Positions 8,112 to 16,799 of a stretch of DNA of 17,233 nucleotides are shown in pieces. A program made the position numbers and the translations under genes. The stretch is from Legionellaceae bacterium. Lineage in GTDB: Bacteria; Pseudomonadota; Gammaproteobacteria; Legionellales; Legionellaceae. Below the pieces are notes generated by a model that saw only the letters and a list, made by a program, of their open reading frames with translations, did no database searches and was not told where the DNA came from. The DNA lies in NCBI GenBank assembly GCA_027449525.1, contig DAIDLK010000004.1, forward strand, positions 1-17,233, in the 5' to 3' direction. Position 1 is the stretch's first letter, and each line of letters opens with the position of its first letter.

Positions 8112-8645
8112 ATGTCACAACCAATAGCACCTGAAACTAAAGATACCGCCCCTGCACCCAGCGAAACAAGCAACAACACAACCACTGCTAAAGAAGCTCC
8201 CAAACCAACCTTTTTAGCTCGAGTCCGTGAACTAGGCGCTAAAATCGGTCAGTGGTTCAAAGAGAACGCACGAGTTCTGTTGCTTTCAGCCTTAGCCGTT
8301 GCAGCCGTAGTAACAGCCGCAATCTTTCTTCCTGTGATCATCGTTCCGCTTGTTACGGTAGCCGTAGCAGCTGCTGGCGTTTATGGTATTTGGGCTTTGG
8401 CTAGTTTTGTTATGAGTCGTTTCTTCAAAGGTACTGCAAAAGAAGACAAATCCGTCGAAGCAGCTCAATCAGCTGAACAAACTCCTGGTTCAACCCAAGC
8501 TATTAATAGCAAACTAGGCGCAAATCCTGCGGCAGCAAATGATGCCGATGCTGCTGCAACAGCCACATCAACAAAAGAAAATGAAGCAATTGTAAAAGAA
8601 GAACCAGCTGCAGAAGTAGTTAGCTCAATCAGTATGGGTTTCTAA
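8112..8645 (+). CDS. Small hairpin-type membrane protein with acidic C-terminal tail; candidate secreted effector
   Basis: I do not recognise this 177-residue protein as a named family. Residues 1-32 are Pro/Thr/Ser/Glu-rich and disordered-looking. Residues 33-52 form a basic amphipathic stretch. Residues 55-101 form one long Ala/Val/Ile block broken by a Pro near 74, consistent with a two-span hairpin. Residues 102-177 are Ala/Glu/Ser-rich and low-complexity. There is no cleavable signal peptide. The last 25 residues carry KEEPAAE, with glutamates 10, 14 and 15 residues from the end, then VVSSISMGF. This layout resembles the E-block signal of Dot/Icm (type IVB) substrates. The gene has its own promoter and a strong terminator, so it is expressed alone. 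The effector role is inference; a structural envelope protein is equally possible. Confidence 0.8.
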   Translation: MSQPIAPETKDTAPAPSETSNNTTTAKEAPKPTFLARVRELGAKIGQWFKENARVLLLSALAVAAVVTAAIFLPVIIVPLVTVAVAAAGVYGIWALASFVMSRFFKGTAKEDKSVEAAQSAEQTPGSTQAINSKLGANPAAANDADAAATATSTKENEAIVKEEPAAEVVSSISMGF

Positions 8646-8667
8646 CCGTCTGTTATCCTATCCTACG

Positions 8668-8700
8668 CAACGCGGCAAGCATGCCGCGTTGTTTCTTTTA
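8668..8700 (+). terminator. Rho-independent terminator after the 177-aa protein gene
   Basis: A perfect 10-base-pair stem, CAACGCGGCA (8668-8677) with TGCCGCGTTG (8682-8691), encloses an AGCA loop and is followed by TTTCTTTT. It begins 22 bases after the stop codon. It should isolate this gene from metG, which then needs its own promoter. Confidence 0.9.
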
Positions 8701-8736
8701 AGCACCTAAAACGCAGAATTTTTTTTTAATTTGCCG

Positions 8737-8742
8737 TATAAT
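8737..8742 (+). promoter_or_regulatory. Probable -10 element of the metG promoter
   Basis: This is a perfect TATAAT, 31 bases before the metG ATG and downstream of a strong terminator, so a promoter is expected here. A run of nine T lies just upstream (8719-8727). The -35 is poor (CAGAAT at 17 bases), so an activator or an UP-like contribution may be needed. A weak ribosome site, ACGGA (8761-8765), precedes the ATG. Confidence 0.5.
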
Positions 8743-8773
8743 CACTTCTCTTTTATTCTAACGGAATCCATCC

Positions 8774-10420
8774 ATGTCGCCAGACAAAACGCTTATTGTC
8801 ACCAGTGCGTTACCTTATGCGAATGGTCCACTACACCTTGGTCATCTGGTCGAGCACGTTCAAACGGACATTTGGGTGCGTACTCAACGTTTACTGGGCG
8901 TCCATTGCATAAGCTTTTGCGGCGATGATGCACATGGCACCCCGATTATGCTGAAAGCAGAGCAGCTCGGCATAACCCCAGAACAGCTCACCGAGCGCAT
9001 GCAACAAAGTCATTTAGCTGATTTTAACGCATTCGGCATTACTTACGATAGCTACCACACCACCCATTCTACTGAAAATCAGCAGCTGGCCGAATTAATT
9101 TATACCCGCTTGCGAGAACGCGGCGATATCATCAAAAAAAACATTAGCCAAGCCTTTGACCCGATTAAACAATTATTTTTACCTGACCGCTACGTTAAAG
9201 GTACTTGCCCACATTGCCATAGCCACGACCAATACGGGGATAGTTGTGAGGTGTGCGGTGCAACGTATGCTCCAACCGATCTCATCAACCCTGTTTCAGT
9301 ACTTTCTGGTGCACCACCCATTGAAAAAGAATCGGAGCATTATTTTTTTGATCTGCCCCGCTATGCCAATTTCTTGGCCGAATGGACCCAGCAACCTGGA
9401 CATCTGCAACCTGAAATGGCCAACAAACTATCCGAGTGGTTTGCTGCCGGACTCAAGCCCTGGGATATTTCGCGTGATGCACCTTATTTCGGCTTTCCAA
9501 TCCCGGATGCACCCAACAAATATTTTTATGTTTGGTTGGATGCGCCGATTGGTTACATGGCCAGCATCAAAAAGTATTGCCATCAGCACCAACTTAATTT
9601 TGATGATTTTTGGTCGCCAGAATCAACCGCCGAATTAATCCATTTTGTCGGTAAAGACATTATTTATTTTCATGCACTTTTCTGGCCAGCGTTGCTTAAA
9701 GGCAGTCAGCACCGGCTACCCAGCGCTATCTACACGCACGGATTTCTGACGGTTAACGGGCAAAAAATGTCGAAATCACGTGGTACGTTCATCACCGCAA
9801 GTAACTACCTCCAGCAGTTAAATCCTGAGTATTTACGCTACTATTTCGCAGCCAAACTCACGCCGCACGTCGAGGACATTGATCTCAATTGGCAGGATTT
9901 TTTACATCGCATCAATGCGGATTTAATCGGCAAGGTCGTCAATATTGCCAGCCGCTGTGCCGGCTTTATTACGAAACAATTTGATGGGCAATTAGCAGAC
10001 ACTTTGCCTGACTTAGCGTTTTATCAACAGGTTGTAAGTTCCCAGCACGACATTTTGGCCGGTTTTGTTGCCCGCGATTACGCGCGCAGTATTCGGCTTA
10101 GCATGGACAATGCCGCGCGCATCAACCAGTACATTGATGCACAAAAACCCTGGGTGTTAGCAAAAGACGCTACACAAGCCGCTCAAGTGCAGGCCATTTG
10201 TACTCAAGGCTTAAATCTGTTTCGCGCCCTGATGCTCGGCTTAAAGCCGGTACTACCGAGCATGGCGCTGGCGAGCGAAACGTTTTTAAACTGCCCCCCC
10301 TTGTCATGGCAAAGCATTCAAACTCCTTGGCTAGGTCAACGCATTAACCCTTTTGTGCCGCTGATGCAGCGCGTTGAGCAAAACGCTATTGATGCACTAC
10401 TGGCGGCCAGCCGAGCATGA
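8774..10420 (+). CDS. metG: Methionyl-tRNA synthetase, short form without C-terminal tRNA-binding domain
   Basis: This 548-residue class I aminoacyl-tRNA synthetase charges tRNA-Met and initiator tRNA. The HIGH-type motif is HLGH (21-24) and KMSKS is at 331-335. [11 protein letters not shown] (48-58) and [18 protein letters not shown] (291-308) are typical of the active site. Cys145, 148, 158 and 161 form a single CxxC...CxxC zinc knuckle in the connective domain. The E. coli enzyme has 677 residues because of an extra C-terminal dimerisation/tRNA-binding domain; this one ends near the end of the anticodon-binding domain, as in many monomeric MetRS. It is the first gene of an overlapping run, with its TGA overlapping the rnfB ATG. 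Confidence 0.97.
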   Translation: MSPDKTLIVTSALPYANGPLHLGHLVEHVQTDIWVRTQRLLGVHCISFCGDDAHGTPIMLKAEQLGITPEQLTERMQQSHLADFNAFGITYDSYHTTHSTENQQLAELIYTRLRERGDIIKKNISQAFDPIKQLFLPDRYVKGTCPHCHSHDQYGDSCEVCGATYAPTDLINPVSVLSGAPPIEKESEHYFFDLPRYANFLAEWTQQPGHLQPEMANKLSEWFAAGLKPWDISRDAPYFGFPIPDAPNKYFYVWLDAPIGYMASIKKYCHQHQLNFDDFWSPESTAELIHFVGKDIIYFHALFWPALLKGSQHRLPSAIYTHGFLTVNGQKMSKSRGTFITASNYLQQLNPEYLRYYFAAKLTPHVEDIDLNWQDFLHRINADLIGKVVNIASRCAGFITKQFDGQLADTLPDLAFYQQVVSSQHDILAGFVARDYARSIRLSMDNAARINQYIDAQKPWVLAKDATQAAQVQAICTQGLNLFRALMLGLKPVLPSMALASETFLNCPPLSWQSIQTPWLGQRINPFVPLMQRVEQNAIDALLAASRA

Positions 10421-11046
10421 TCTCCGCCAAGGCACTGGATGCACTGTTGCCACAAACGCAGTGCGGTGAATGTGGTTTTAATGGCTGCATGCCCTACGCA
10501 GAAGCCCTGGCCGCCGGACTCACCAGCATTGATCGCTGCCCGCCAGGTGGTGTCGATACGTTGCTGGCATTGGGAAAGCATCTTGCGATTGACCCAATGC
10601 CTTTTCTTGCTAGAAAAAACGCGCACAGTAAAGCGCCAACTGTAGCACACATTCAAGCCGAAGAATGCATCGGCTGCACCAAATGCATTCAAGCATGTCC
10701 TGTGGATGCCATTATTGGCAGTGCAAAGCAGCTGCACAGCGTGTTAACGCATGAGTGCACTGGCTGTGGCTTGTGCCTGGACCCTTGCCCCGTGGATTGC
10801 ATCGAGTTATTACCCGTGCCAGCGCCGTTATACGATCGCGCCACCGCACGCACGCGCTACGGGAACAAACAAATTCGCGCCCTGCGTTCGCTCGATGAGC
10901 AAACCAGGCGTTATCAACACAACAAACGGCTCACCACGCAACCAACTGATCAACAAGCCAAGCAAGACTATATTTTAGCCGCCCTGCAACGCTCACAAAC
11001 TAAAAAAACCAACCGCGCTCCCCCGCATGAACAAAACCACGGCTGA
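10417..11046 (+). CDS. rnfB: RnfB/RsxB-type iron-sulfur protein lacking the membrane anchor
   Basis: This 209-residue protein has an N-terminal four-cysteine Fe-S domain (CGECGFNGC, Cys16, 19 and 24, then Cys41) and two [4Fe-4S] ferredoxin motifs (Cys84/87/90/94 and Cys114/117/120/124). That would be three clusters. Canonical RnfB begins with a hydrophobic membrane helix. Here the four-cysteine motif is 15 residues from the start, so the protein looks soluble. A basic, Gln-rich tail of about 70 residues follows. RnfB normally passes electrons in the RnfABCDGE complex, known as Rsx in E. coli, where it acts on SoxR. No other Rnf gene is in the window. Its ATG overlaps metG as ATGA, and its end overlaps nth by 20 bases. 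Its role may differ from ion-pumping Rnf. Confidence 0.87.
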   Translation: MISAKALDALLPQTQCGECGFNGCMPYAEALAAGLTSIDRCPPGGVDTLLALGKHLAIDPMPFLARKNAHSKAPTVAHIQAEECIGCTKCIQACPVDAIIGSAKQLHSVLTHECTGCGLCLDPCPVDCIELLPVPAPLYDRATARTRYGNKQIRALRSLDEQTRRYQHNKRLTTQPTDQQAKQDYILAALQRSQTKKTNRAPPHEQNHG

Positions 11047-11662
11047 TACGCTCTTCTCACGTCTGCGCGAGCGCAACCCACACCCGCGCACCGAATTAGT
11101 CTATCAAACGCCCTTTGAATTACTCATTGCCGTGATGTTATCGGCGCAAAGCACTGACCGGCAGGTTAATCGTGTCACCGCCGCTTTATTTGCTGCAGCC
11201 AACACACCCGCTGGCCTGTTGCAATTAGGCGAGGCACGCGTGAAACAATTGATACAGTCTCTTGGGTTATGCAATACCAAGGCGCGGCATATTATCCAAA
11301 CCTGTCAGCTGTTGGTCTCTGTTCATCAAGGGCAAGTTCCGGAACAACGTGCAGCGTTAGAAGCGCTGCCTGGTGTGGGGCGAAAAACCGCAAATGTGGT
11401 GCTTAACACCGCGTTTAACCAACCCACCATGGCCGTGGACACGCATATTTTTCGAGTAGCCAACCGCACTGGATTAGCCCCTGGCAAAACACCCCTAGCC
11501 GTGGAGCGAAGTTTGTTAGCGATAGTTAGTCCAGACTACCTCCTTAACGCGCACCACTGGTTAATTCTTCACGGTCGCTACGTGTGTACCGCGCGCCAAC
11601 CGCGCTGTGCCAGTTGTGTTATTCGCGATTTGTGTGCCTACCCACAAAACCACACGCATTGA
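11027..11662 (+). CDS. nth: Endonuclease III, DNA glycosylase/AP lyase
   Basis: This 211-residue (E. coli 211) base-excision-repair enzyme removes oxidised pyrimidines and cuts at the abasic site. The helix-hairpin-helix [13 protein letters not shown] carries catalytic Lys120, and [10 protein letters not shown] carries Asp138, both at E. coli numbering. Cys187, 194, 197 and 203, spaced C-x6-C-x2-C-x5-C, bind a [4Fe-4S] cluster. The start lies inside the end of rnfB (20-base overlap), suggesting coupled translation. In E. coli nth closes the rsxABCDGE-nth operon, so the rnfB-nth adjacency fits a reduced version of that operon. Confidence 0.97.
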   Translation: MNKTTADTLFSRLRERNPHPRTELVYQTPFELLIAVMLSAQSTDRQVNRVTAALFAAANTPAGLLQLGEARVKQLIQSLGLCNTKARHIIQTCQLLVSVHQGQVPEQRAALEALPGVGRKTANVVLNTAFNQPTMAVDTHIFRVANRTGLAPGKTPLAVERSLLAIVSPDYLLNAHHWLILHGRYVCTARQPRCASCVIRDLCAYPQNHTH

Positions 11663-11711
11663 CAAGCAAATTTCGTTTGCGGCGCACGAATTTTGCATGT
11701 ATTATCGCTGT

Positions 11712-12944
11712 ATGCAACCCATTCTGCGTAATATTGAGCATAAAGTAGAACAATTACTGCGTATTTTTCCGGTAGTTGCACTCGTTGGCGCTCGTCAAAC
11801 GGGTAAAACCGTCTTGGCAAAAAAATTACGTCCCGATTGGACCTACTGTGACTTAGAAAATCCACACGATTTTGAATTAGTTGATCGTGACCCGCTGCTG
11901 TATTTTCAACAATACCCAACACGAATCATTTTTGATGAAGCCCAGCATTACCCGAAACTATTTGCAGTCCTTCGCGGGATCATTGACGCCAATCGTGCTG
12001 AAAAAGGGCGCTTTATTATAACCGGCTCCAGTAGTCCCGATTTATTACGGCATTTATCCGATAGTTTAGCCGGACGAATTGGCATCGTTGAAATTGGCAC
12101 TTTAAAAATCAACGAATACTATCAGCAGCCCTTAAGCGAATTGTACACGCTGTTTCATCAGCCATTAAACAAAAAAGCGCTAAACTTTGCCACTCCACCG
12201 CGTAATACCACGCAAGTACAAAAAATCTGGCTGCAAGGTGGTTACCCTGAGCCGCTACTCACCTTAAGTGAGCAAGATTACCGTTTGTGGATGCAAAATT
12301 ACCGTGATACGTATATTAACCGTGACATTGCTCAACTTTTTCCGCAACTCAATCGCAATAAATACCAGCGATTTATCAATATCTTGGCCAATCTATCGGG
12401 CACGATTCTCAATAAATCGGAAGTAGGTCGTATCTTAGAGTTCAGTGAAAGTACCGCTCGCGACTATTTACAAATAGCAAGCCAAACGTTTATCTGGCGC
12501 GAATTACTGAGTTACGAAAAAACGAACATGAAGTCCATCGTTAAACTACCCAAGGGACACCTACGCGACAACGGTTTATTGCATTTTTTACTCAATATTG
12601 TTGACCAGGAAGCCCTGTTCAACTCGCGTTATATCGGCTTATCATTCGAAAGCTTTGTCATTGAGGAGTTACTAAAAGGACTGGATGCTACCACGGTGAC
12701 CAATTGGCAAGCGCATTATTACCGCACCCGCGCTGGCAGTGAAATTGATTTAATTTTAAGCGGCCCATTCGGCACGTTACCCATCGAAATAAAATACGGC
12801 AGCACCACGCCATTAAAACAGTTAAACGCACTCACGCGTTTTATCATCGATAATGAATTACCCTATGGCTTACTGATTAACCAGTCAACACAGGCCCTGT
12901 GGTTAACTGAACACATCTTTCAGCTACCCGTCGGCTGGATATAA
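11712..12944 (+). CDS. AAA_14 / DUF4143 ATPase with PD-(D/E)XK-like C-terminus
   Basis: This 410-residue protein belongs to the widespread ATP-binding family of an AAA+ domain followed by DUF4143. Walker A GARQTGKT is at 26-33, Walker B RIIFDEA at 71-77, and GSSSPDLL (a sensor-like segment) at 105-112. The DUF4143 region contains Arg/Tyr-rich NYRDTYINRDI (196-206). The end has Asp346 in EIDLIL and Glu359-x-Lys361 in IEIK, a nuclease-like pattern. Function in the cell is unknown. I prefer the ATG at 11712 over 11607 and 11697, because family members begin close to this point and the longer forms run into nth. No ribosome site is visible. The gene looks lower in G+C than its neighbours and ends one base from thyA. 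Horizontal gain is likely but unproven. Confidence 0.88.
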   Translation: MQPILRNIEHKVEQLLRIFPVVALVGARQTGKTVLAKKLRPDWTYCDLENPHDFELVDRDPLLYFQQYPTRIIFDEAQHYPKLFAVLRGIIDANRAEKGRFIITGSSSPDLLRHLSDSLAGRIGIVEIGTLKINEYYQQPLSELYTLFHQPLNKKALNFATPPRNTTQVQKIWLQGGYPEPLLTLSEQDYRLWMQNYRDTYINRDIAQLFPQLNRNKYQRFINILANLSGTILNKSEVGRILEFSESTARDYLQIASQTFIWRELLSYEKTNMKSIVKLPKGHLRDNGLLHFLLNIVDQEALFNSRYIGLSFESFVIEELLKGLDATTVTNWQAHYYRTRAGSEIDLILSGPFGTLPIEIKYGSTTPLKQLNALTRFIIDNELPYGLLINQSTQALWLTEHIFQLPVGWI

Positions 12945-12945
12945 C

Positions 12946-13740
12946 TCACACCGCAATGGGTGCTTTAATGCGCGGGTGCGCTTGATAATTCAACAAGGCG
13001 ATATCATCGTAGGTATAATCAAACAAACTGGGTGGTTTGCGTTTCATTACGAGCGTGGGTAGCGGGTAGGGAGTGCGGGTGATTTGCAGTTGGGCTTGCT
13101 CTAAATGGTTGGCGTACAAATGGCAATCACCACCAGTCCAAACAAACTCACCCACGCCCAAGCCACACTGCTGCGCAACCAAGTGCGTCAGCAACGCGTA
13201 CGACGCAATGTTAAACGGTACGCCCAAAAACACATCGGCAGAGCGCTGGTAGAGCTGGCACGACAACCGCTGCTTCGCCACATAAAATTGGAACAACGCG
13301 TGACAAGGCGCCAACGCCATTTCCGCTAAATCACCCACATTCCAGGCACTTACAATTAAACGACGTGAATCAGGGTTGTGCTGAATCTGCTCGACTACCG
13401 CACTGAGTTGATCAATCACACGGCCGTCTGGCGTGCGCCACTGGCGCCATTGCTGACCGTACACCGGACCCAGGTTACCAGCAGCATCCGCCCATTCATC
13501 CCAAATGCTCACGCCGTGTTCCTGCAAATACCTAACGTTGGTGTCACCCTGCAAAAACCACAATAATTCATGGATCACGCTTTTCAGGTGAATTTTTTTT
13601 GTGGTCACCAGCGGAAACCCCGCGTTCAAATCAAAGCGCATTTGATAACCAAACACCGAGTACACGCCCGTACCGGTGCGATCAGCTTTTTCTACTCCAT
13701 TGGCCAAAATGTGCCGAATCAATTCATGATACACGTGCAT
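12946..13740 (-). CDS. thyA: Thymidylate synthase ThyA
   Basis: This 264-residue enzyme (E. coli 264) converts dUMP and methylene-tetrahydrofolate to dTMP and dihydrofolate. The nucleophile is Cys146 in [12 protein letters not shown]. Arg21, Glu58, Trp80, Arg126-Arg127, Arg166, Asp169, Asn177, His207 and Tyr209 occupy the E. coli positions. It is the last gene of rppH-ptsP-lgt-thyA, and its start overlaps the end of lgt by 17 bases. Its stop is one base from the stop of the oppositely oriented ATPase gene, so its transcript must end inside that gene or at an unseen site. Confidence 0.98.
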   Translation of the reverse strand: MHVYHELIRHILANGVEKADRTGTGVYSVFGYQMRFDLNAGFPLVTTKKIHLKSVIHELLWFLQGDTNVRYLQEHGVSIWDEWADAAGNLGPVYGQQWRQWRTPDGRVIDQLSAVVEQIQHNPDSRRLIVSAWNVGDLAEMALAPCHALFQFYVAKQRLSCQLYQRSADVFLGVPFNIASYALLTHLVAQQCGLGVGEFVWTGGDCHLYANHLEQAQLQITRTPYPLPTLVMKRKPPSLFDYTYDDIALLNYQAHPRIKAPIAV

Positions 13741-14509
13741 GACGCGTTGTCCACCCTAAATAAAGACCCACTACCAGCAACGGCAACGACAAAAGCTGTC
13801 CCTCCGTTAACCACCCCCACGCCAAAAAACCAACCGCTTGGTCGGGTTGACGCCAGGTTTCCGCTAGTGAACGCAACAGCGCATAACTGACTAAAAACAA
13901 AGCTGAAACGCGACCTACCGGACGTGGTTTACGTGCATACCACCAAATAATACCAAACAGCAGCAACCCTTCTAAGCCCATTTCGTACAATTGTGATGGA
14001 TGGCGTGGTTGGTTATCAACCGCCGGAAACACCATACCCCACGGCACTTGCGTGACACGTCCCCACAATTCGCCGTTAATAAAATTACCCAACCGACCGG
14101 CTGCCAAGCCTAGTGGCACCAAAGGCGCCACAAAATCAGCCACGGCCCAAAAGGAACGCTGCGTTTGCCGGGCAAATACCCCAACAGCAATTAACACACC
14201 GATTAAGCCACCATGAAACGACATACCCCCTTGCCACAGCGCGAACAGCTCCCAGGGTCGGTGGTAGAGCACCTGAGCGTTATAAAACAGCATGTAGCCA
14301 ACCCGCCCACCCATCACCACCCCAAGGGCAGCATAAAATAACAAATCATTCAGTTCCTCAAGTTGCCACGCCAAGTGAAAATGCCCAATGCGCCAACGCG
14401 CCAAACCCCACGCACAACAAAATCCCAAGAGGTACAATAACCCGTACCAGTGGATCTGCAGCGGGCCCAACGCAAGTGCGACTGGATCAAACTCTGGAAA
14501 CACCATCAT
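13724..14509 (-). CDS. lgt: Prolipoprotein diacylglyceryl transferase
   Basis: This 261-residue inner-membrane enzyme transfers diacylglycerol from phosphatidylglycerol to the lipobox cysteine of prolipoproteins. It begins [20 protein letters not shown] as in E. coli Lgt. Key segments are MSFHGGLIG (His99, E. coli His103), [14 protein letters not shown] (138-151, Arg139 equivalent to Arg143), and HPSQLYE (170-176). About seven hydrophobic spans are visible. The ATG overlaps the ptsP TGA (ATGA), and an AGGT ribosome site sits five to six bases upstream. A second in-frame ATG follows at once and could also serve. DolP in this window is a likely substrate. Confidence 0.96.
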   Translation of the reverse strand: MMVFPEFDPVALALGPLQIHWYGLLYLLGFCCAWGLARWRIGHFHLAWQLEELNDLLFYAALGVVMGGRVGYMLFYNAQVLYHRPWELFALWQGGMSFHGGLIGVLIAVGVFARQTQRSFWAVADFVAPLVPLGLAAGRLGNFINGELWGRVTQVPWGMVFPAVDNQPRHPSQLYEMGLEGLLLFGIIWWYARKPRPVGRVSALFLVSYALLRSLAETWRQPDQAVGFLAWGWLTEGQLLSLPLLVVGLYLGWTTRHARVS

Positions 14510-16794
14510 AATTTACCTGCCCGTATCAAAGCACCTAATCCAGCCTGCTCCAGGGCACGCTGCACGTGCAAGCGAATATCCGACGCACGTTCCAATTGCA
14601 ACACATCCGCCAATAACTGTTGCGCCACTGACATGGAAACGCTGCGAATAATCCACTTCACCCGCGGTAAACTGGCCGAGTGCATGCTTAGCATATCAAA
14701 ACCCATCGCCAACAACAGCACCACAGCATACGGATCACTGGCCATTTCACCACAAAGACTCACCTCAACGCCAGCAGCATGCCCACCCTCCACCACCGCG
14801 AGCAAGGTTTTTAGCATGGCCGGATGCAAGGCATCGTACAAGTTAGCTACCCGTGCATTGTTGCGGTCTACGGCGAGCATGTACTGGGTTAAATCATTAC
14901 TGCCAATCGATAAAAAATCAACCCGACGTGCTAGTTCACGCGCCTGAAACGCCGCGGCGGGCACTTCAATCATCACGCCCAAGCGGGGTTTTTCGATCAC
15001 CAATTGTTCGTCAAGCAGTTCAGCGTACGCTTGGTCTATCAGGTAAATGGCCTCGTCCACTTCATGCAACGTGGTCACCATGGGCAATAGGAGTCGCAAA
15101 TTATTCAAATCAACGCTGGCGCGCAGCATGGCGCGCACTTGCAATAAAAACAACTCGGGGTGATCAAGCGTAATACGAATGCCACGCCAGCCCAAAAAGG
15201 GGTTTTCTTCCTCCACCGGAAAATACGGCAACACCTTGTCGCCACCAATATCCAGCGTGCGCATGGTGACGCACCGCGGGGCAAACGCCTGCAAAATTTG
15301 CCGATAAATAATGTACTGCTCGTCCTCCGAGGGAAAGCAGGCGCGTCGCATGAACGGAATTTCTGAGCGATACAAACCAACGCCTTCGGCACCCACGCTC
15401 ATCGACAACCCAGCATCCAGCACCAAACCGGTATTCACTTGCAACGAAATGCGGTGTTGGTCGGTGGTATCGGCTGGCAACTCGCGCAAACTGACTAACT
15501 GTTGATTCAGCTCATGTTCTTCGCGCGCTAATTGTTTGTATTCACTAAGCAATATTTTTGACGGCGAAAGAAACACGTGCCCGTCATACCCGTCCACAAT
15601 CAGCGCGCGTTTTGCCAGCTTATCAAACACCACCCCGCGCACGCCCATAACACTCGGCACACCGAGCGCACGCGCTAAAATGGCCGCATGCGAATTAGGG
15701 CCACCGCGCACCGACACCACACCCGCTAATTGTCCTTCCGGAACTTCCGCGAGAGCTGCCGCGGTAATTTCTTCCCCCACTAAAATGGCGCGGCGCGGGT
15801 AGTTAACCTCCACCTGTTGAGACGATTGCAATTCAGCCAATACACGCCGACCAATATCACGTAAGTCACTCGCGCGCTCGCGTAAATAGGCATCGGTCAT
15901 CGCATCAAAATGCGAGACATGCTCTTTAATCACCTGCGACAAAGCGGCTTGTGCCGTTAAGCAGTGCGTGCGAATTGCCTGTTCAATTTCTTGGCCTAAG
16001 CTGTCTTGATCCAACAGGTGCAAGTACACATCAAACAACGCGTACTCACTTTCCTCTAGGCTTGATTTAATTCGCCTTGCTAAGCGGTGCATGCTATCGC
16101 GCGCTAACTGCAAGGCCGACCGCAGCAAGGCAACCTCTTGCTCAACATCGTCGGTGAGTTGGCGCGGCACGGCATCAATATCCGCCGGCGGATACACCAC
16201 CACCGCGGTACCAATTGCCACCCCAGGCACACAGCCGATACCTTTTAGAGTAATTTGCGATAGTGGCCGGCGCCGGCCCAGCACGCGCGGTTGGGTTAGC
16301 TGGGCTAGCTCACCGGTGGCTTCCGCCTCCGCTAACAAGCCACCCAACTGTGCCGCGAGTGTGATTAAAAACGCTTCTTCGGTGTCGTCAAAACAGCGCG
16401 CTTCGCGCAACTGCACGGTTAAAACTCCGTAACAGCGACGGTGTTGAATAATCGGCACACCTAAAAACGCGCACAAATCGCCTTCCGCCAGGCGTTGGTC
16501 GCGATAAAAATTGGGGTGCAAAGCGGCGTTGTCCACATTGATGGGTTCTTCGCGCCGCCCCACCAAACCAATAAGTCCGTGCGTAACGGGGACTCGCACC
16601 ACGCGCTCAGCGGCTTTAGCCAAGCCATCGGTACTCATCAGCACAAACTGTGCGTGTTTACTATCAATGAGGTACACGGAGGCGGCATCAACGTTAAGCG
16701 CCTCGCGCACCTGCTGCACGAGTAACGCCAGTGCTTCTGGCAAGCGCGTGCAGGCCGTTACCTCTTGTACAATGCGTTTTAACGAGTTTAACAT
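14506..16794 (-). CDS. ptsP: Phosphoenolpyruvate-protein phosphotransferase PtsP (enzyme I-Ntr)
   Basis: This 762-residue first enzyme of the nitrogen-related PTS takes phosphate from PEP and passes it to NPr. An N-terminal GAF domain (about 15-155) is followed by an EI-like region. That region holds the phospho-histidine His369 in GGPNSHAAILARALGVPSVM, then the PEP-binding barrel with LYRSEIPFM (474-482), GSNDLTQYMLAVDRNN (631-646) and catalytic Cys681 in CGEMASDP. E. coli PtsP has 748 residues. I place the start at ATG 16794 because MLNSLKRIVQEV matches the E. coli opening. An in-frame GTG at 16800, overlapping the rppH stop by one base, is possible. No strong ribosome site is visible. NPr and the IIA-Ntr gene are not in the window. 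Confidence 0.96.
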   Translation of the reverse strand: MLNSLKRIVQEVTACTRLPEALALLVQQVREALNVDAASVYLIDSKHAQFVLMSTDGLAKAAERVVRVPVTHGLIGLVGRREEPINVDNAALHPNFYRDQRLAEGDLCAFLGVPIIQHRRCYGVLTVQLREARCFDDTEEAFLITLAAQLGGLLAEAEATGELAQLTQPRVLGRRRPLSQITLKGIGCVPGVAIGTAVVVYPPADIDAVPRQLTDDVEQEVALLRSALQLARDSMHRLARRIKSSLEESEYALFDVYLHLLDQDSLGQEIEQAIRTHCLTAQAALSQVIKEHVSHFDAMTDAYLRERASDLRDIGRRVLAELQSSQQVEVNYPRRAILVGEEITAAALAEVPEGQLAGVVSVRGGPNSHAAILARALGVPSVMGVRGVVFDKLAKRALIVDGYDGHVFLSPSKILLSEYKQLAREEHELNQQLVSLRELPADTTDQHRISLQVNTGLVLDAGLSMSVGAEGVGLYRSEIPFMRRACFPSEDEQYIIYRQILQAFAPRCVTMRTLDIGGDKVLPYFPVEEENPFLGWRGIRITLDHPELFLLQVRAMLRASVDLNNLRLLLPMVTTLHEVDEAIYLIDQAYAELLDEQLVIEKPRLGVMIEVPAAAFQARELARRVDFLSIGSNDLTQYMLAVDRNNARVANLYDALHPAMLKTLLAVVEGGHAAGVEVSLCGEMASDPYAVVLLLAMGFDMLSMHSASLPRVKWIIRSVSMSVAQQLLADVLQLERASDIRLHVQRALEQAGLGALIRAGKL

Positions 16795-16799
16795 GAGCA

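Noticed and set aside
9156..9638. 160-codon + strand frame inside metG
   Set aside because: It overlaps the MetRS core in another frame and has no family motif.
10336..10737. 133-codon minus-strand frame opposite metG and rnfB
   Set aside because: It lies antisense to two conserved overlapping genes, and its composition is not protein-like.
14113..14947. Several + strand frames opposite lgt and ptsP
   Set aside because: All are antisense shadows of conserved genes, with Pro/Thr/Ser/Ala-rich translations typical of complement-strand frames.
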